From the NCBI GenBank assembly GCA_902595755.1, contig CACJRF010000003.1, positions 1 through 56,579 on the forward strand: DNA of 56,579 nt, written 5' to 3'. Source of the stretch: an uncultured Alphaproteobacteria bacterium (lineage in GTDB: Bacteria > Pseudomonadota > Alphaproteobacteria > Methylaequorales > Methylaequoraceae). The position numbers and the translations under genes were made by a program. Under the pieces are notes generated by a model. It did no database searches and was not told where the DNA came from. It worked only from the letters and a program-made list of their open reading frames with translations. Within the stretch, counting starts at the first letter, position 1. Each line of letters opens with the position of its first letter. Shown one piece after another: positions 9,523 to 18,674 of this stretch.

Positions 9523-10181
9523 AGTTTGAGAGATTTCTCTATAAGTTTTAGAGTCTTTAATGGATTGATTAATGGTAGACTGTGTTCATTATCGTCTAAA
9601 TAGTATATTTCATGATTTTTATCTTTCAAATTTTCCAGCATATTTTTAGATGAAGCAAATATTTTATCTTTTTTATTAAAAAAAGAGACTTTCTTGAAAT
9701 CTTGCATCATGAATTCTTTCTCTTGATCCTTATCCCTAAGATCAATTAAATACTTAAGAAGAATATTTTTATTAAATTTCTTATCAATATATTTTAAACC
9801 ACATTGAGTGTAGAAATCTTTAAGAACTAAATCTGGATAAATTCTAAACTTTGAAATCATTTTATTAAGAACTCTTTTTTTCATTTTTTGATTATTTTGA
9901 AATTTTATAAAATTTGGTGAGCCAAAAAAATTTATAAGTAATTCGCAATCAATTTTTTTTTTTAGAAACCATTGAAGACCTACAGAGTGGACTATAAAAA
10001 TTTGATTCTTTAGGATTTTAAAAGATTTTTTTTTTTTTGATTCAGATAAAAAGAAACCTAAATCAATACAAGTTACGTCAGAACAGAAAGTTTTCTTTTC
10101 TAAAAGAATTTTTAAACCACTCCAAAATGAAGAATCAAATGCCCACCCATGCACTAAAATAAAGTTAAAATTTTTTTTCAT
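9519..10181 (-). CDS. bioH: BioH-like pimeloyl-ACP methyl ester esterase (alpha/beta hydrolase)
   Basis: Expected to remove the methyl cap placed by BioC, releasing pimeloyl-ACP for BioF. The 220-residue protein is an alpha/beta hydrolase: oxyanion-hole LVHGWAFDSSFW near the start, a nucleophile elbow reading VHSVG instead of the usual GxSxG, and a C-terminal DNEHSLPLINP that supplies the catalytic His. Sequence is far from E. coli BioH and rich in lysine and phenylalanine, and BioG-type esterases are an alternative; the assignment rests mainly on location between bioF and bioC, with start-stop overlaps on both sides. Confidence 0.75.
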   Translation of the reverse strand: MKKNFNFILVHGWAFDSSFWSGLKILLEKKTFCSDVTCIDLGFFLSESKKKKSFKILKNQIFIVHSVGLQWFLKKKIDCELLINFFGSPNFIKFQNNQKMKKRVLNKMISKFRIYPDLVLKDFYTQCGLKYIDKKFNKNILLKYLIDLRDKDQEKEFMMQDFKKVSFFNKKDKIFASSKNMLENLKDKNHEIYYLDDNEHSLPLINPLKTLKLIEKSLKL

Positions 10182-11348
10182 TTATTTAAAGTTCTCCATA
10201 ACTTTTAAAAAATCAATAATTACATTTTTTTTGATAAATGTAGTCAGTGAAACTCTTATTCTCTCCTCATTCTTGGGTACTGTTGGGTGTCTAAAGGATT
10301 TAACAAAAAAATTTTTTCTTTTTAGTTCCTCTCTTATCTTTTCACATTTGAAAAAGTTATTGAATATTATAGGTATTATATGTGAGCTAGAATTACCCAC
10401 ATCTAGATTAAGCTCTTTAAGTTTTTTGATTAAAAATTTGCTATTTGCAATTAACCTTTCTCTTCTTTTGCTGAGTTTAGGTAAGATTTTTATACCAGCT
10501 TTTATTGACCCAACTACTGAGGGTGGTAGAGCAGTTGAGTAAATTAAACCGGGACAACTTTCAACTATTAAGTCATAAATATCTTTAGAACAAGCTATAA
10601 AAGCCCCATAACTCCCTAGAGCTTTACTAAAAGTACCAACCATAACCTCCCTTTCAGCCCTTGAACCATTGACGGATATTCCTAATCCTTTTTTTCCATA
10701 TACACCAAATGAGTGTGCTTCATCTATGTACAATATTGCATTATATTTATTTGCTATAAATCTAAGACCATTTATGTCTGCAAAATCTCCATCCATACTG
10801 TATAAACTTTCAGTAATGATAATTTTTTCGGTATTTTTCTGACTTTTTTTTATCAGAAATTCTAAATGGTTTAGATCTAAATGGTTATACCTAAAAACTT
10901 TTTGATTTGTAATTGAGTTTCCATAATTAATACTAGCATGGTTTAATTTGTCAGAAAAAATAAAGAATTTATTTTTTTTCCCAATTGTATTCCTAGTTAT
11001 CGCTGGAATAACTGTAGCATTTACTAAAAAACCGTTACCCATAACTATCGATTTAGAAAACCCTAAGTGCTCACTTAAGTTAGTTTCAATTTCTTCAAAT
11101 TTATTAAAATTTCCTGCAATCAAACGAGAAGAAGACGAACCACTACCATAAATTTTCAAATATTTTGTGGATTCATTCAAAATTATTTTATTTGAAGAAA
11201 GTCCTAAGTAATCATTACTAGATAAGTTAATCAGCTTTTTCCCGTCAAATTCGATTTTATCTTCATCGGATTTAATTCCAACTTTTGAGAAATTGGAAAC
11301 TTTTAATTCTCTTTTTGGAATTTTATTATTTGAAATTAACTTTCTCAC
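10182..11348 (-). CDS. bioF: 8-amino-7-oxononanoate synthase (KAPA synthase)
   Basis: PLP enzyme condensing pimeloyl-ACP (or CoA) with alanine. The 388-residue protein has SSNDYLGLSSN, the GSGSSSSRLIAGN substrate loop, DEAHSFGVYGKKGLG and the PLP lysine in GTFSKALGS, all diagnostic of the alpha-oxoamine synthase family. First gene of the biotin operon, starting with GTG at 11348. The 45-base gap to the divergent metY holds the likely promoters for both genes. Confidence 0.94.
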   Translation of the reverse strand: MRKLISNNKIPKRELKVSNFSKVGIKSDEDKIEFDGKKLINLSSNDYLGLSSNKIILNESTKYLKIYGSGSSSSRLIAGNFNKFEEIETNLSEHLGFSKSIVMGNGFLVNATVIPAITRNTIGKKNKFFIFSDKLNHASINYGNSITNQKVFRYNHLDLNHLEFLIKKSQKNTEKIIITESLYSMDGDFADINGLRFIANKYNAILYIDEAHSFGVYGKKGLGISVNGSRAEREVMVGTFSKALGSYGAFIACSKDIYDLIVESCPGLIYSTALPPSVVGSIKAGIKILPKLSKRRERLIANSKFLIKKLKELNLDVGNSSSHIIPIIFNNFFKCEKIREELKRKNFFVKSFRHPTVPKNEERIRVSLTTFIKKNVIIDFLKVMENFK

Positions 11349-11393
11349 AGTTTAGTATACAATATAATATTTAATACATAAAAAGAAGAAATA
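11349..11393. promoter_or_regulatory. Divergent promoter region between the biotin operon and metY
   Basis: These 45 bases separate two divergent start codons and must contain both promoters unless they lie inside the genes. A TATAAT hexamer at 11363-11368 fits a -10 box for metY, and the opposite strand holds TATACT nearby that would serve bioF. No convincing -35 elements, riboswitch or BirA-type operator was recognised. Confidence 0.4.
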
Positions 11394-12671
11394 ATGAAAG
11401 ACGAAACAATTGTACTACACCACGGTCATAGAAGAGATGAAAGCACAACCTCTGTAACTGTTCCTATTTACCAAACGACTTCATACCAATTTAATAGTAC
11501 TGACCATGCATCTAAACTATTTTCATTACAAGAACTTGGCAATATATATTCGAGAATAATGAATCCAACATGCGCTGTGTTAGAGGAAAGAATGACTAAG
11601 TTAGACGGAGGTGCTGCTGGTATGGCTTTAAGTTCAGGTCAAGCTGCATCAGCTTTCTCTATTCAAAATATTTGTCATTCGGGTGATAACTTTGTTAGTT
11701 CAACAGACTTGTATGGAGGAACTTGGAATTTATTTAATAATACTCTAAAAGAAATGGGTATCGAATGTAGATTTGTAGACCCAACGAAACCCGAAGAGTT
11801 TGAAAATGCAATTGATGATAAGACAAAGTGTGTTTACGCAGAGACACTTCCAAACCCAAAACTGAATGTTTTCCCTATTAGTGAAGTTGGCAGTATATGT
11901 CAAAATAATAAAATTCCTTTAATTGTAGACAATACTGCTGCTCCATATATTTGCAAACCTTTACAACATGGAGCGAATATAGTTGTTTATTCAACTACAA
12001 AATTTATAGGTGGACATGGTCTTTCTATTGGAGGCTTAATAATTGATGGCGGAACTTTTGATTGGGAAAAAGCAGGTGATAAGTTCCCCATGATGAATAG
12101 CCCAGACCCAAGTTATCATGGCGCAATCTGGTCTCAAGCTGCCAAACCTTTAGGTCCAATAGCTTACATATTAAGAGCAAGAGTAATATTGCTAAGAGAT
12201 TTGGGTTCAGCAATGAGTCCTTTTAATGCTTTTACATTTATTCAGGGACTAGAAACACTGCCATTAAGAATGGAAAGGCATTGCTCAAATGCTAAACAAG
12301 TTGCTGATTTTTTAAATAAACATATCAAAATTGATAAAGTTATCTATCCAAGTCTCATGGATGGAGTGCATGGAGATAGAGCAAATAAATACCTTAACGG
12401 AGGTTACGGTTCTTTACTAGGATTTGAACTGAAAGATGGGGAGAGTGCTGGAAAAAAATTTATTGATAGTCTTAAACTACTTTATCACGTTGCAAATATT
12501 GGGGACGCAAGGTCATTAGCTATTCACCCAGCTTCGACCACTCATTCTCAACTAAGTAAAGAGGAACAGCTACAATCGGGTGTTACGCCAGGTTACGTTA
12601 GGCTTTCAATAGGTATTGAACATATTGATGATATTCTCCAAGATTTAGATCAGGCTTTAAATAAAACTTAA
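11394..12671 (+). CDS. metY: O-acetylhomoserine (thiol)-lyase / O-acetylhomoserine aminocarboxypropyltransferase
   Basis: Cys/Met-metabolism PLP enzyme that makes homocysteine directly from O-acetylhomoserine and sulfide. The 425-residue length matches the long MetY subgroup. Motifs include YQTTSYQFNSTDHA, YSRIMNPT, ALSSGQAASAF, VDNTAAPYICKP and the PLP lysine in YSTTKFIGGHG. The C-terminal RLSIGIEHIDDI is typical. A weak GAAGAA ribosome-binding site precedes the ATG. O-acetyl versus O-succinyl preference is inferred from subgroup, not read from residues. Confidence 0.93.
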   Translation: MKDETIVLHHGHRRDESTTSVTVPIYQTTSYQFNSTDHASKLFSLQELGNIYSRIMNPTCAVLEERMTKLDGGAAGMALSSGQAASAFSIQNICHSGDNFVSSTDLYGGTWNLFNNTLKEMGIECRFVDPTKPEEFENAIDDKTKCVYAETLPNPKLNVFPISEVGSICQNNKIPLIVDNTAAPYICKPLQHGANIVVYSTTKFIGGHGLSIGGLIIDGGTFDWEKAGDKFPMMNSPDPSYHGAIWSQAAKPLGPIAYILRARVILLRDLGSAMSPFNAFTFIQGLETLPLRMERHCSNAKQVADFLNKHIKIDKVIYPSLMDGVHGDRANKYLNGGYGSLLGFELKDGESAGKKFIDSLKLLYHVANIGDARSLAIHPASTTHSQLSKEEQLQSGVTPGYVRLSIGIEHIDDILQDLDQALNKT

Positions 12672-12676
12672 CCTTA

Positions 12677-13678
12677 GTGTATTTCAAAAGTGTAATGGTA
12701 TTTCCAGATCATAGAGGAAGAAGACTTAGAAAACATAATTCAATTAGAGAATCTATAGCAGAAACTAATATTTGTGTTCAAAATCTTGTAATGCCCTACT
12801 TTATTGATGAAAGTAATAAAATATCATCAATTGATAGTATGAAGGGAATTAAAAGGTTTACCGAAGAAAGTATAATTTCTGAGATAGGCGAATTGTTAGA
12901 TTTAGGAGTCAAAATGGTTGCACTCTTTCCAGTGATCTCGCCTCAAAAAAAATCAAAAAATGCTGATGAATCACTCAATGAAGATAACTTGATATGCAGA
13001 TTAAATAGAAAATTAAAAAAAGAATTCCCAGAACTTATAATTATTTGTGATGTAGCATTAGATGCTTACACACTTAACGGGCATGACGGTTTGGTTGATT
13101 CATTGGGGAAAATTGATAATGATAAAACAATCGAGATGTTATCAAAAATGGCGTTAAATTTTGCAAAAAGTGGGGCTGATATTGTGGCGCCAAGTGATAT
13201 GATGGATGGAAGAATAAAATTAATTCGATCTTATCTAGAAAAAAATAAGTATCATGATACCTGTATATTATCATATTCATCAAAATTCTGTTCTAACTTT
13301 TATACACCTTTTAGGCAGGCACTAGGTAGCGAAAAAAATTTAGGTAACAGCTCAAAAAGCACTTACCAGATAGACTTCAGAAATAGGCGTGAAGCAATTA
13401 AAGAATCTCTAGAGGATATTGAAGAAGGATCTGATATTATTATGGTAAAACCTGCTGGTTACTATCTTGATATAGTAAGAGAAATCAAAGATTTAACTGT
13501 TATACCTATTGCTGCTTACCAAGTGAGTGGTGAATATGCAATGATAAAAAATGCAGTTTCAACTGGAATTTTTGATCTCAGAGGCGTTGTTTTAGAAAGT
13601 ATATGTTGTATTAAAAGATCTGGAGCAGATATTATTTTTTCATATTTTGCCAAGGAAGTTGCAAAATGGTTAAGATAA
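12677..13678 (+). CDS. hemB: Delta-aminolevulinic acid dehydratase (porphobilinogen synthase)
   Basis: Condenses two 5-aminolevulinate molecules to porphobilinogen in heme synthesis. The 333-residue form starts with GTG five bases after metY; an ATG at 12695 would remove six residues, and neither has a clear ribosome-binding site. Active-site segments are intact: APSDMMDGR (first lysine region shifted), FYTPFRQALGS and MVKPAGYYLDI with the Schiff-base lysine. The metal loop reads DVALDAYTLNGHDG with aspartates and alanine in place of the three zinc cysteines, which marks the Mg/K-dependent class usual in alphaproteobacteria. Confidence 0.95.
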   Translation: MYFKSVMVFPDHRGRRLRKHNSIRESIAETNICVQNLVMPYFIDESNKISSIDSMKGIKRFTEESIISEIGELLDLGVKMVALFPVISPQKKSKNADESLNEDNLICRLNRKLKKEFPELIIICDVALDAYTLNGHDGLVDSLGKIDNDKTIEMLSKMALNFAKSGADIVAPSDMMDGRIKLIRSYLEKNKYHDTCILSYSSKFCSNFYTPFRQALGSEKNLGNSSKSTYQIDFRNRREAIKESLEDIEEGSDIIMVKPAGYYLDIVREIKDLTVIPIAAYQVSGEYAMIKNAVSTGIFDLRGVVLESICCIKRSGADIIFSYFAKEVAKWLR

Positions 13679-13754
13679 TAAAATCATAATGAACTTGATT
13701 TTTGAAAATTATAATATTAAAAAAAGAATACGTCATACAAATTAGGAGATTAAA

Positions 13755-14981
13755 ATGTCGAGAACACATCCAGGTAGATTTCATATTGCAATTCCCGGTC
13801 CAACAAATATACCGGAAAGAATACTAAACGCTATGCACATTTCATCAGAAGATCAAAGAAACCCAGAGATTCCAAATTTAACTATTCCATTATATAAAGA
13901 TGTAAAAAAAGTTTTTAAATCGGAATCAGGTACAGTTTTTTTATTTCCAGGATCAGGAACAGGAGCATGGGAATCGGCAATTATAAATACAATGTCACCC
14001 AATGAGAAAGTTTTAATATATAGATACGGTCAATTCAGTCATTTATGGGCAGATATGTTCAAAAGACTTGGTTTAGATGTTGAACTTGTTGAAAGAGAAT
14101 GGGGTACAGGAACACCACCGGAAGAAGTTGAGAAAACTCTTAAAAATGACACTGACCATAAAATTAAAGTTGTATGTGTCACCCAAAATGAAACTGCAAC
14201 AGGAGTAACTTCTCATGTAGAAGACATTAGAAAAGCAATGGATGCTGCTAATCATCCAGCCCTTCTCTTTGTTGATGGTGTTAGTTCGATTGCCTCGATT
14301 GATTTTAGGATGGATGAATGGGGCGTGGATTGTGCAATTTCAGGCTCACAAAAAGGTTTTATGTTACCATCTGGGATGGCGATTATGTGTGTTAGTGAGA
14401 AAGCACTTGAAGCTCATAAAAAAGCTGAATTAAAAAGATGTTACTATTCATGGGAAGATCAAATAGCAACAAATAAAGATGGTTATTTTCCATATACACC
14501 ACAAATCCCAATGTTAAGGGCGCTTCAGGAGTCCTGTAATATGATTTTTGAGGAAGGGCTAGAAAATGTTTTTAAAAGACATCATCGAATAGCTGAAGGA
14601 GTTAGAAAAGCAATTCTTGAAGGTTGGGAATTAAATTTATGTGCTAAGGATCGATATTGGTATTCAGATACAGTATCAGCAATAGTTGTTCCAGAGGATA
14701 AAGATGCAAAAAAGGTACTCTCTACAGCCTTTAATAAATACCACCTGTCACTTGGTGCTGGACTGACTGAGGTTGCTGGTAAAGTATTTAGAATAGGTCA
14801 CTTGGGTGATTTGAATGAGCTTCAAGCTTCAGCATTCATTAATGGTGCTGAAATGGCAATGATTGATTCAGGTATTAATGTAAAACCTGGAAGTGGTATT
14901 GCTGCTGCTTCTGAATATTGGAGAAAGGCTTTAGATAATGACTCAAAAGTTCAAAGTATTGGTAACAAGGAAGTGGCCTAA
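13755..14981 (+). CDS. sgaA: Serine--glyoxylate aminotransferase family protein
   Basis: Class V PLP aminotransferase that moves the amino group of serine to glyoxylate, giving hydroxypyruvate and glycine. At 408 residues it has the family start HIAIPGPTNIPERI, FPGSGTGAWE, FVDGVSSIASIDFRMDEW and the PLP lysine in SGSQKGFMLP. A good ribosome-binding site (TAGGAGAT) lies eight bases before the ATG. The next two genes encode hydroxypyruvate reductase and glycerate kinase, giving a serine-to-2-phosphoglycerate route. The related aspartate-glyoxylate aminotransferase BhcA is a possible alternative, but no other bhc gene is seen nearby. Confidence 0.9.
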   Translation: MSRTHPGRFHIAIPGPTNIPERILNAMHISSEDQRNPEIPNLTIPLYKDVKKVFKSESGTVFLFPGSGTGAWESAIINTMSPNEKVLIYRYGQFSHLWADMFKRLGLDVELVEREWGTGTPPEEVEKTLKNDTDHKIKVVCVTQNETATGVTSHVEDIRKAMDAANHPALLFVDGVSSIASIDFRMDEWGVDCAISGSQKGFMLPSGMAIMCVSEKALEAHKKAELKRCYYSWEDQIATNKDGYFPYTPQIPMLRALQESCNMIFEEGLENVFKRHHRIAEGVRKAILEGWELNLCAKDRYWYSDTVSAIVVPEDKDAKKVLSTAFNKYHLSLGAGLTEVAGKVFRIGHLGDLNELQASAFINGAEMAMIDSGINVKPGSGIAAASEYWRKALDNDSKVQSIGNKEVA

Positions 14982-15909
14982 AAAAGTTGAAGAAGAACTT
15001 CAGTTAAATTTTGAAACAACTTTAAATGAAAGTGACACGCCACTTTCAGAGAATGAGCTTATTGACGCAATGCAGAATTACGATGCATTGCTTCCAACCG
15101 TGACCGACAAAATTTCTGATACAATCTTATCAGTGGCAAACAAAAAAGTTAAAATTGTCGGTAACTTTGGCGTTGGTTTCAACAACATAGATATAGATTC
15201 TGCAAAGAAAAATAATCTAGTGGTTACAAACACACCTGAGGTTCTCACAGATTGTACTGCCGACATTGCAATGCTTTTAATGCTTGGAGTAGCAAGAAGA
15301 GGTTCCGAAGGAGAATTTCATGTTAGGAAAAAAGAATGGAGCGGATGGAGACCAACTCACATGATGGGAACAAAAATAACTGGTAAAACACTTGGACTAA
15401 TAGGAATGGGTAGAATTGCTCAAGCTATGGCACACAAAGCTCATCACGGTTTCAAGATGAAAATTTTATTTTATGACCCATACGTGAAAAGTGAAAATTT
15501 AAGTAATCTAAGTGCTACTTCATGTGAAAGTATCGATGAACTTCTATCCAAGTCAGACTTTGTTTCACTTCATTGCCCTTCAACTAAAGAAACGCAAGGT
15601 TTAATTAATTATGAAACTTTAAAAAAAATGAAGGAAAGCGGATATCTTATTAATACAGCAAGAGGTGATATTGTAGTTGAGAGTGATCTTGTTAAAGCAC
15701 TGAAAGATAATACTATTAAAGGTGCTGGCTTGGACGTTTATCAAAAAGAACCTGAGGTCAATGAGGAACTCTTAAAATTGAAAAATGTTTTTCTGCTTCC
15801 ACATCTCGGAAGTGCTACTGAAGAAACAAGAGAGGCTATGGGAATGAGAGTTCTCAGCAATATTCAAGCTTTTTTCAATGGTGATGAACCAAACGACAGA
15901 GTTATTTAG
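14938..15909 (+). CDS. 2-hydroxyacid dehydrogenase, probable hydroxypyruvate/glyoxylate reductase
   Basis: D-isomer-specific 2-hydroxyacid dehydrogenase of 323 residues. It has the N-terminal KVLVTRKWP, the substrate-domain GVGFNNIDI, the NAD(P)-binding GLIGMGRIAQAMA with the arginine/aspartate region after it, the catalytic arginine in NTARGDIVVE, the Glu in KEPEVN and the histidine in LPHLGSAT. It starts 44 bases inside the end of sgaA in another frame, so translation is coupled. Context points to reduction of hydroxypyruvate to glycerate; glyoxylate to glycolate is an equally known activity. Confidence 0.88.
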   Translation: MTQKFKVLVTRKWPKKVEEELQLNFETTLNESDTPLSENELIDAMQNYDALLPTVTDKISDTILSVANKKVKIVGNFGVGFNNIDIDSAKKNNLVVTNTPEVLTDCTADIAMLLMLGVARRGSEGEFHVRKKEWSGWRPTHMMGTKITGKTLGLIGMGRIAQAMAHKAHHGFKMKILFYDPYVKSENLSNLSATSCESIDELLSKSDFVSLHCPSTKETQGLINYETLKKMKESGYLINTARGDIVVESDLVKALKDNTIKGAGLDVYQKEPEVNEELLKLKNVFLLPHLGSATEETREAMGMRVLSNIQAFFNGDEPNDRVI

Positions 15910-15912
15910 TTG

Positions 15913-17265
15913 ATGGAAAAAAAATCAGGTGCTATACAATCACCGGATAAAACACTTTTAAAGTTATTTAATCATGGTATTTCAAATGTTCAGTCAAAAA
16001 ATATTTTATCTGACTTTATAAAAGTAAATAAAAGTTCTATTGCAATAAAAGTCGATAATAGGTTTATCCAATACAAAAAAATAAACAGTATTTTTCCAAT
16101 TTGTATTGGTAAAGCATCTGTGGATATGGCTGAGATATTTAATAAAATTACCAAAAAGCTAAATATCCTTGTTCATCAAGGAGTAATTGTGGTGAATAAG
16201 GAGAATGCAAAAAAGGTTGAGAGTTTTAAGACCTTTATTGGAGGACATCCTATCCCGAATCATAATGGATTAAGAGCTGCAAAATATATTAAGAAATATT
16301 TAGCGAATTCAGACAAGAATGATTTGGTATTAGTCCTGTTATCTGGGGGAGGATCTGCTCTTCTACCATATCCTGTTGAAGGCTTATCTCTTCAGGATAA
16401 AATTCTAATTAATAAACAGTTAATTGAATCTGGCGCTGATATCAAAGAAATTAATGCTGTCAGAAAACATTTATCTCAAATAAAAGGAGGTAATTTAGTT
16501 AAATTAACTCACCCATCAAAAGTTCATTGTTTGATATTATCTGATGTAGTTGGCGATGATTTAAGCTCAATATCTAGTGGTCTTACTTCTCCAGATCCAA
16601 GTACATTCAGTAAAACTAAGGATATACTTTTAAAATATAAATTATGGAAAAAAATTCCAGTAAATATACAAACTTACATAAAAAAAGGTATTGTAGATAA
16701 AAAATTAGAGACACCAAAAATAAATAATAAAATTTTCTCTAATGTTAAAAATTCAATCATTGGAAGTAATTATCTATGTTTAAAAAGTATCCACAACTTT
16801 TGTAAAGAAAAACAAATCAAATCAAAAATTTGGTTTAAAAATATTGAAATGGACGTCAAAAAATTATCAGTAAATTTTTATGAACACCTTAAAGAACAAA
16901 ATATAACCAAACCGATTGTTTTGATTTCAGGAGGAGAAACAACAGTAAATATTAAAGGAAATGGAAAAGGTGGTAGAAATCAAGAATTTGCACTTCATTT
17001 TTTAAAAGTTATGAAAAATAAATTACCTAAACAAAAATATTTTTTACTTTCAGCTGGAACAGATGGAAGAGATGGTCCAACTAATGCTGCTGGCGCAATA
17101 ATAAATGATCAAACATATAAATGTCTAAAAGATAAAAATATTAATTTAGAAGAAGAATTAAAAAATAATAACTCTTACGAGGTATTGAAAAAATTAAAAT
17201 CACTTGTAATAATAAAAGGAACTAATACAAATGTTGCTGATGTACAAATTTTATACGTTTTTTGA
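15913..17265 (+). CDS. Glycerate kinase, MOFRL family (glycerate 2-kinase)
   Basis: Phosphorylates glycerate, completing conversion of serine to a glycolytic acid. About 450 residues, with the DUF4147/MOFRL architecture: LSGGGSALLPYP in the first third, INAVRKHLSQIKGGNL, LILSDVVGDD, then the C-terminal MOFRL domain with SGGETTV, GGRNQEFAL and TDGRDGPTNAAGA. An ATG three bases after the preceding stop is preferred over the TTG directly before it. Family enzymes of this type usually give 2-phosphoglycerate. Its stop overlaps the bpt start. Confidence 0.9.
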   Translation: MEKKSGAIQSPDKTLLKLFNHGISNVQSKNILSDFIKVNKSSIAIKVDNRFIQYKKINSIFPICIGKASVDMAEIFNKITKKLNILVHQGVIVVNKENAKKVESFKTFIGGHPIPNHNGLRAAKYIKKYLANSDKNDLVLVLLSGGGSALLPYPVEGLSLQDKILINKQLIESGADIKEINAVRKHLSQIKGGNLVKLTHPSKVHCLILSDVVGDDLSSISSGLTSPDPSTFSKTKDILLKYKLWKKIPVNIQTYIKKGIVDKKLETPKINNKIFSNVKNSIIGSNYLCLKSIHNFCKEKQIKSKIWFKNIEMDVKKLSVNFYEHLKEQNITKPIVLISGGETTVNIKGNGKGGRNQEFALHFLKVMKNKLPKQKYFLLSAGTDGRDGPTNAAGAIINDQTYKCLKDKNINLEEELKNNNSYEVLKKLKSLVIIKGTNTNVADVQILYVF

Positions 17266-17984
17266 TGGAAATTCTTAAACAAATAAAAAAATCACTTAAA
17301 ACATCAATAAACTTTCCATGTTCATATATTGAAGGAAATTCTGAGAAAAGAATTTATGTTGATCTTAAAAACTTTAGAAATAAAATTTCAATAATATCAA
17401 AATTATCTAGAAGTGGGTTTAGAAGAAGTTATGATCATATGTATATTCCACATTGTGATAGTTGTAACCTTTGTATATCTTCTAGGATAAATTTAAAAAA
17501 GTTTAACTATACAAAGAGTACATTAAGAAATTTAAAAAAAAACTTAGATTTATCACTAAGTTTCAATACTAAAAATATCAAAAAAGAGCGTTATGAATTA
17601 TTTATAAAATATTGTTCCCAAAGACATAATAATGGTCAAATGCAATATATGAGTATTGAAGAATTTGAAAATTTTTTTCACAATAATAATTATGATACAA
17701 TTATTGTAGATTTAATAGATTCAAGAAGAAATTTGTACGGCTCTATTCTATTGGATATCTTAGAGGATGGTTATTCGGCAGTTTATAGTTTTTTTGACCC
17801 TTGTTCAAAAAAAAGAGGATTAGGGAAAAATCTTATATTGAGGAGTCTCGAATTACTAAAATTAAATAATAAAAATAACCTTTATCTTGGATACTGGGTA
17901 AGAGATAGTAATACAATGAGTTACAAGTATTCCTTTGAGGGTTTGGAATTATTTATAAATGGAGAATGGAAAAGTAAGTCATAA
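17265..17984 (+). CDS. bpt: Aspartate/glutamate leucyltransferase (N-end rule)
   Basis: Transfers leucine from Leu-tRNA to proteins with N-terminal Asp or Glu, tagging them for ClpS/ClpAP degradation. The ~239-residue protein has an N-terminal domain with PHCDSCNLCISSR-type cysteine motif near residue 60 and a GNAT-like C-terminal domain with YSFFDPCSKKRGLGKNLI and YLGYWV, both hallmarks of the Bpt/ATE1 family. The ATG overlaps the preceding TGA (TGATG). The gene converges on recO with overlapping ends. Confidence 0.92.
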   Translation: MEILKQIKKSLKTSINFPCSYIEGNSEKRIYVDLKNFRNKISIISKLSRSGFRRSYDHMYIPHCDSCNLCISSRINLKKFNYTKSTLRNLKKNLDLSLSFNTKNIKKERYELFIKYCSQRHNNGQMQYMSIEEFENFFHNNNYDTIIVDLIDSRRNLYGSILLDILEDGYSAVYSFFDPCSKKRGLGKNLILRSLELLKLNNKNNLYLGYWVRDSNTMSYKYSFEGLELFINGEWKSKS

Positions 17985-18674
17985 CTTGTTAGCCATACTA
18001 ATTATTTGATTTCTAAACACAAACTTTTTAGGAGTATCAGAAATTTTTTGGAGAAAAAAACTACTTATCTCCAGACACGATTCGATCTCTGAGGTTTGAA
18101 ATCTTGTAAAATTATTTTTTAAACAGTCAGGTATTATAAATAACTTTTTTTCAAACTTTCTTCCAACTTCATAACTTACACAATTACCAGACTTTGGTGA
18201 AATATAATAAACATTACTTGAACCCGTCTCCGAACATTTCTTAACGTCTAAACCATAACCCAAATATTCTAAAAATTTAAACTCCCATTTTATATACTCG
18301 GCTATTATTAAATTATTTTTTTGATTAAATAGTTTGGATAATCTATATAAGCTTTTATATATAACTAAGTTTTCTTCCCACGTTGGAAGTAATTTCATAC
18401 ACAATTCAGAAGCAGAGGCTTTAATTAAATTAAAAAAAGCATTATCAATTTTATTAGATATTTTTTGGTTGAATTTAACAAAACCAAAGGAATCTTTATC
18501 TTTATAAGTAAGCTCAAATGAAATAAGATCTAAATTAATCAAAATATGGTTTTTTTTGGAAATTCTTGATAGACATCTTATGAGACCATAAGTTTTGGAT
18601 AAAATATTGAGTATCAAAAATTTTTCGCCGTGTTTTTTCGAAAAAAGATAAATTCCCTCATCCTTAATTTTCAT
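17979..18674 (-). CDS. recO: DNA repair protein RecO
   Basis: Recombination mediator that helps load RecA with RecR. The start at 18674 (MKIKDEGIYLFSKKHGE) is chosen because it matches the family start, xWxDEGIVLxxRxHGE; an upstream in-frame ATG would add eight residues and run further into era. The body shows the N-terminal OB fold (GLIRCLSRISKK) and a helical C-terminal half with FLEYLGYGLDVKKC and an adjacent single cysteine. The usual four-cysteine zinc site is only partly kept. Ends overlap convergently with bpt. Confidence 0.88.
   Translation of the reverse strand: MKIKDEGIYLFSKKHGEKFLILNILSKTYGLIRCLSRISKKNHILINLDLISFELTYKDKDSFGFVKFNQKISNKIDNAFFNLIKASASELCMKLLPTWEENLVIYKSLYRLSKLFNQKNNLIIAEYIKWEFKFLEYLGYGLDVKKCSETGSSNVYYISPKSGNCVSYEVGRKFEKKLFIIPDCLKNNFTRFQTSEIESCLEISSFFLQKISDTPKKFVFRNQIISMANKL

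Noticed and set aside
13679-13754. Riboswitch upstream of sgaA
   Set aside because: Only 76 bases, very AT-rich, no recognisable aptamer core; a TATAAT is present but no structured element.
14938-14981. Frameshift between sgaA and the dehydrogenase
   Set aside because: The 44-base overlap is compatible with translational coupling; both proteins are full length with normal ends.
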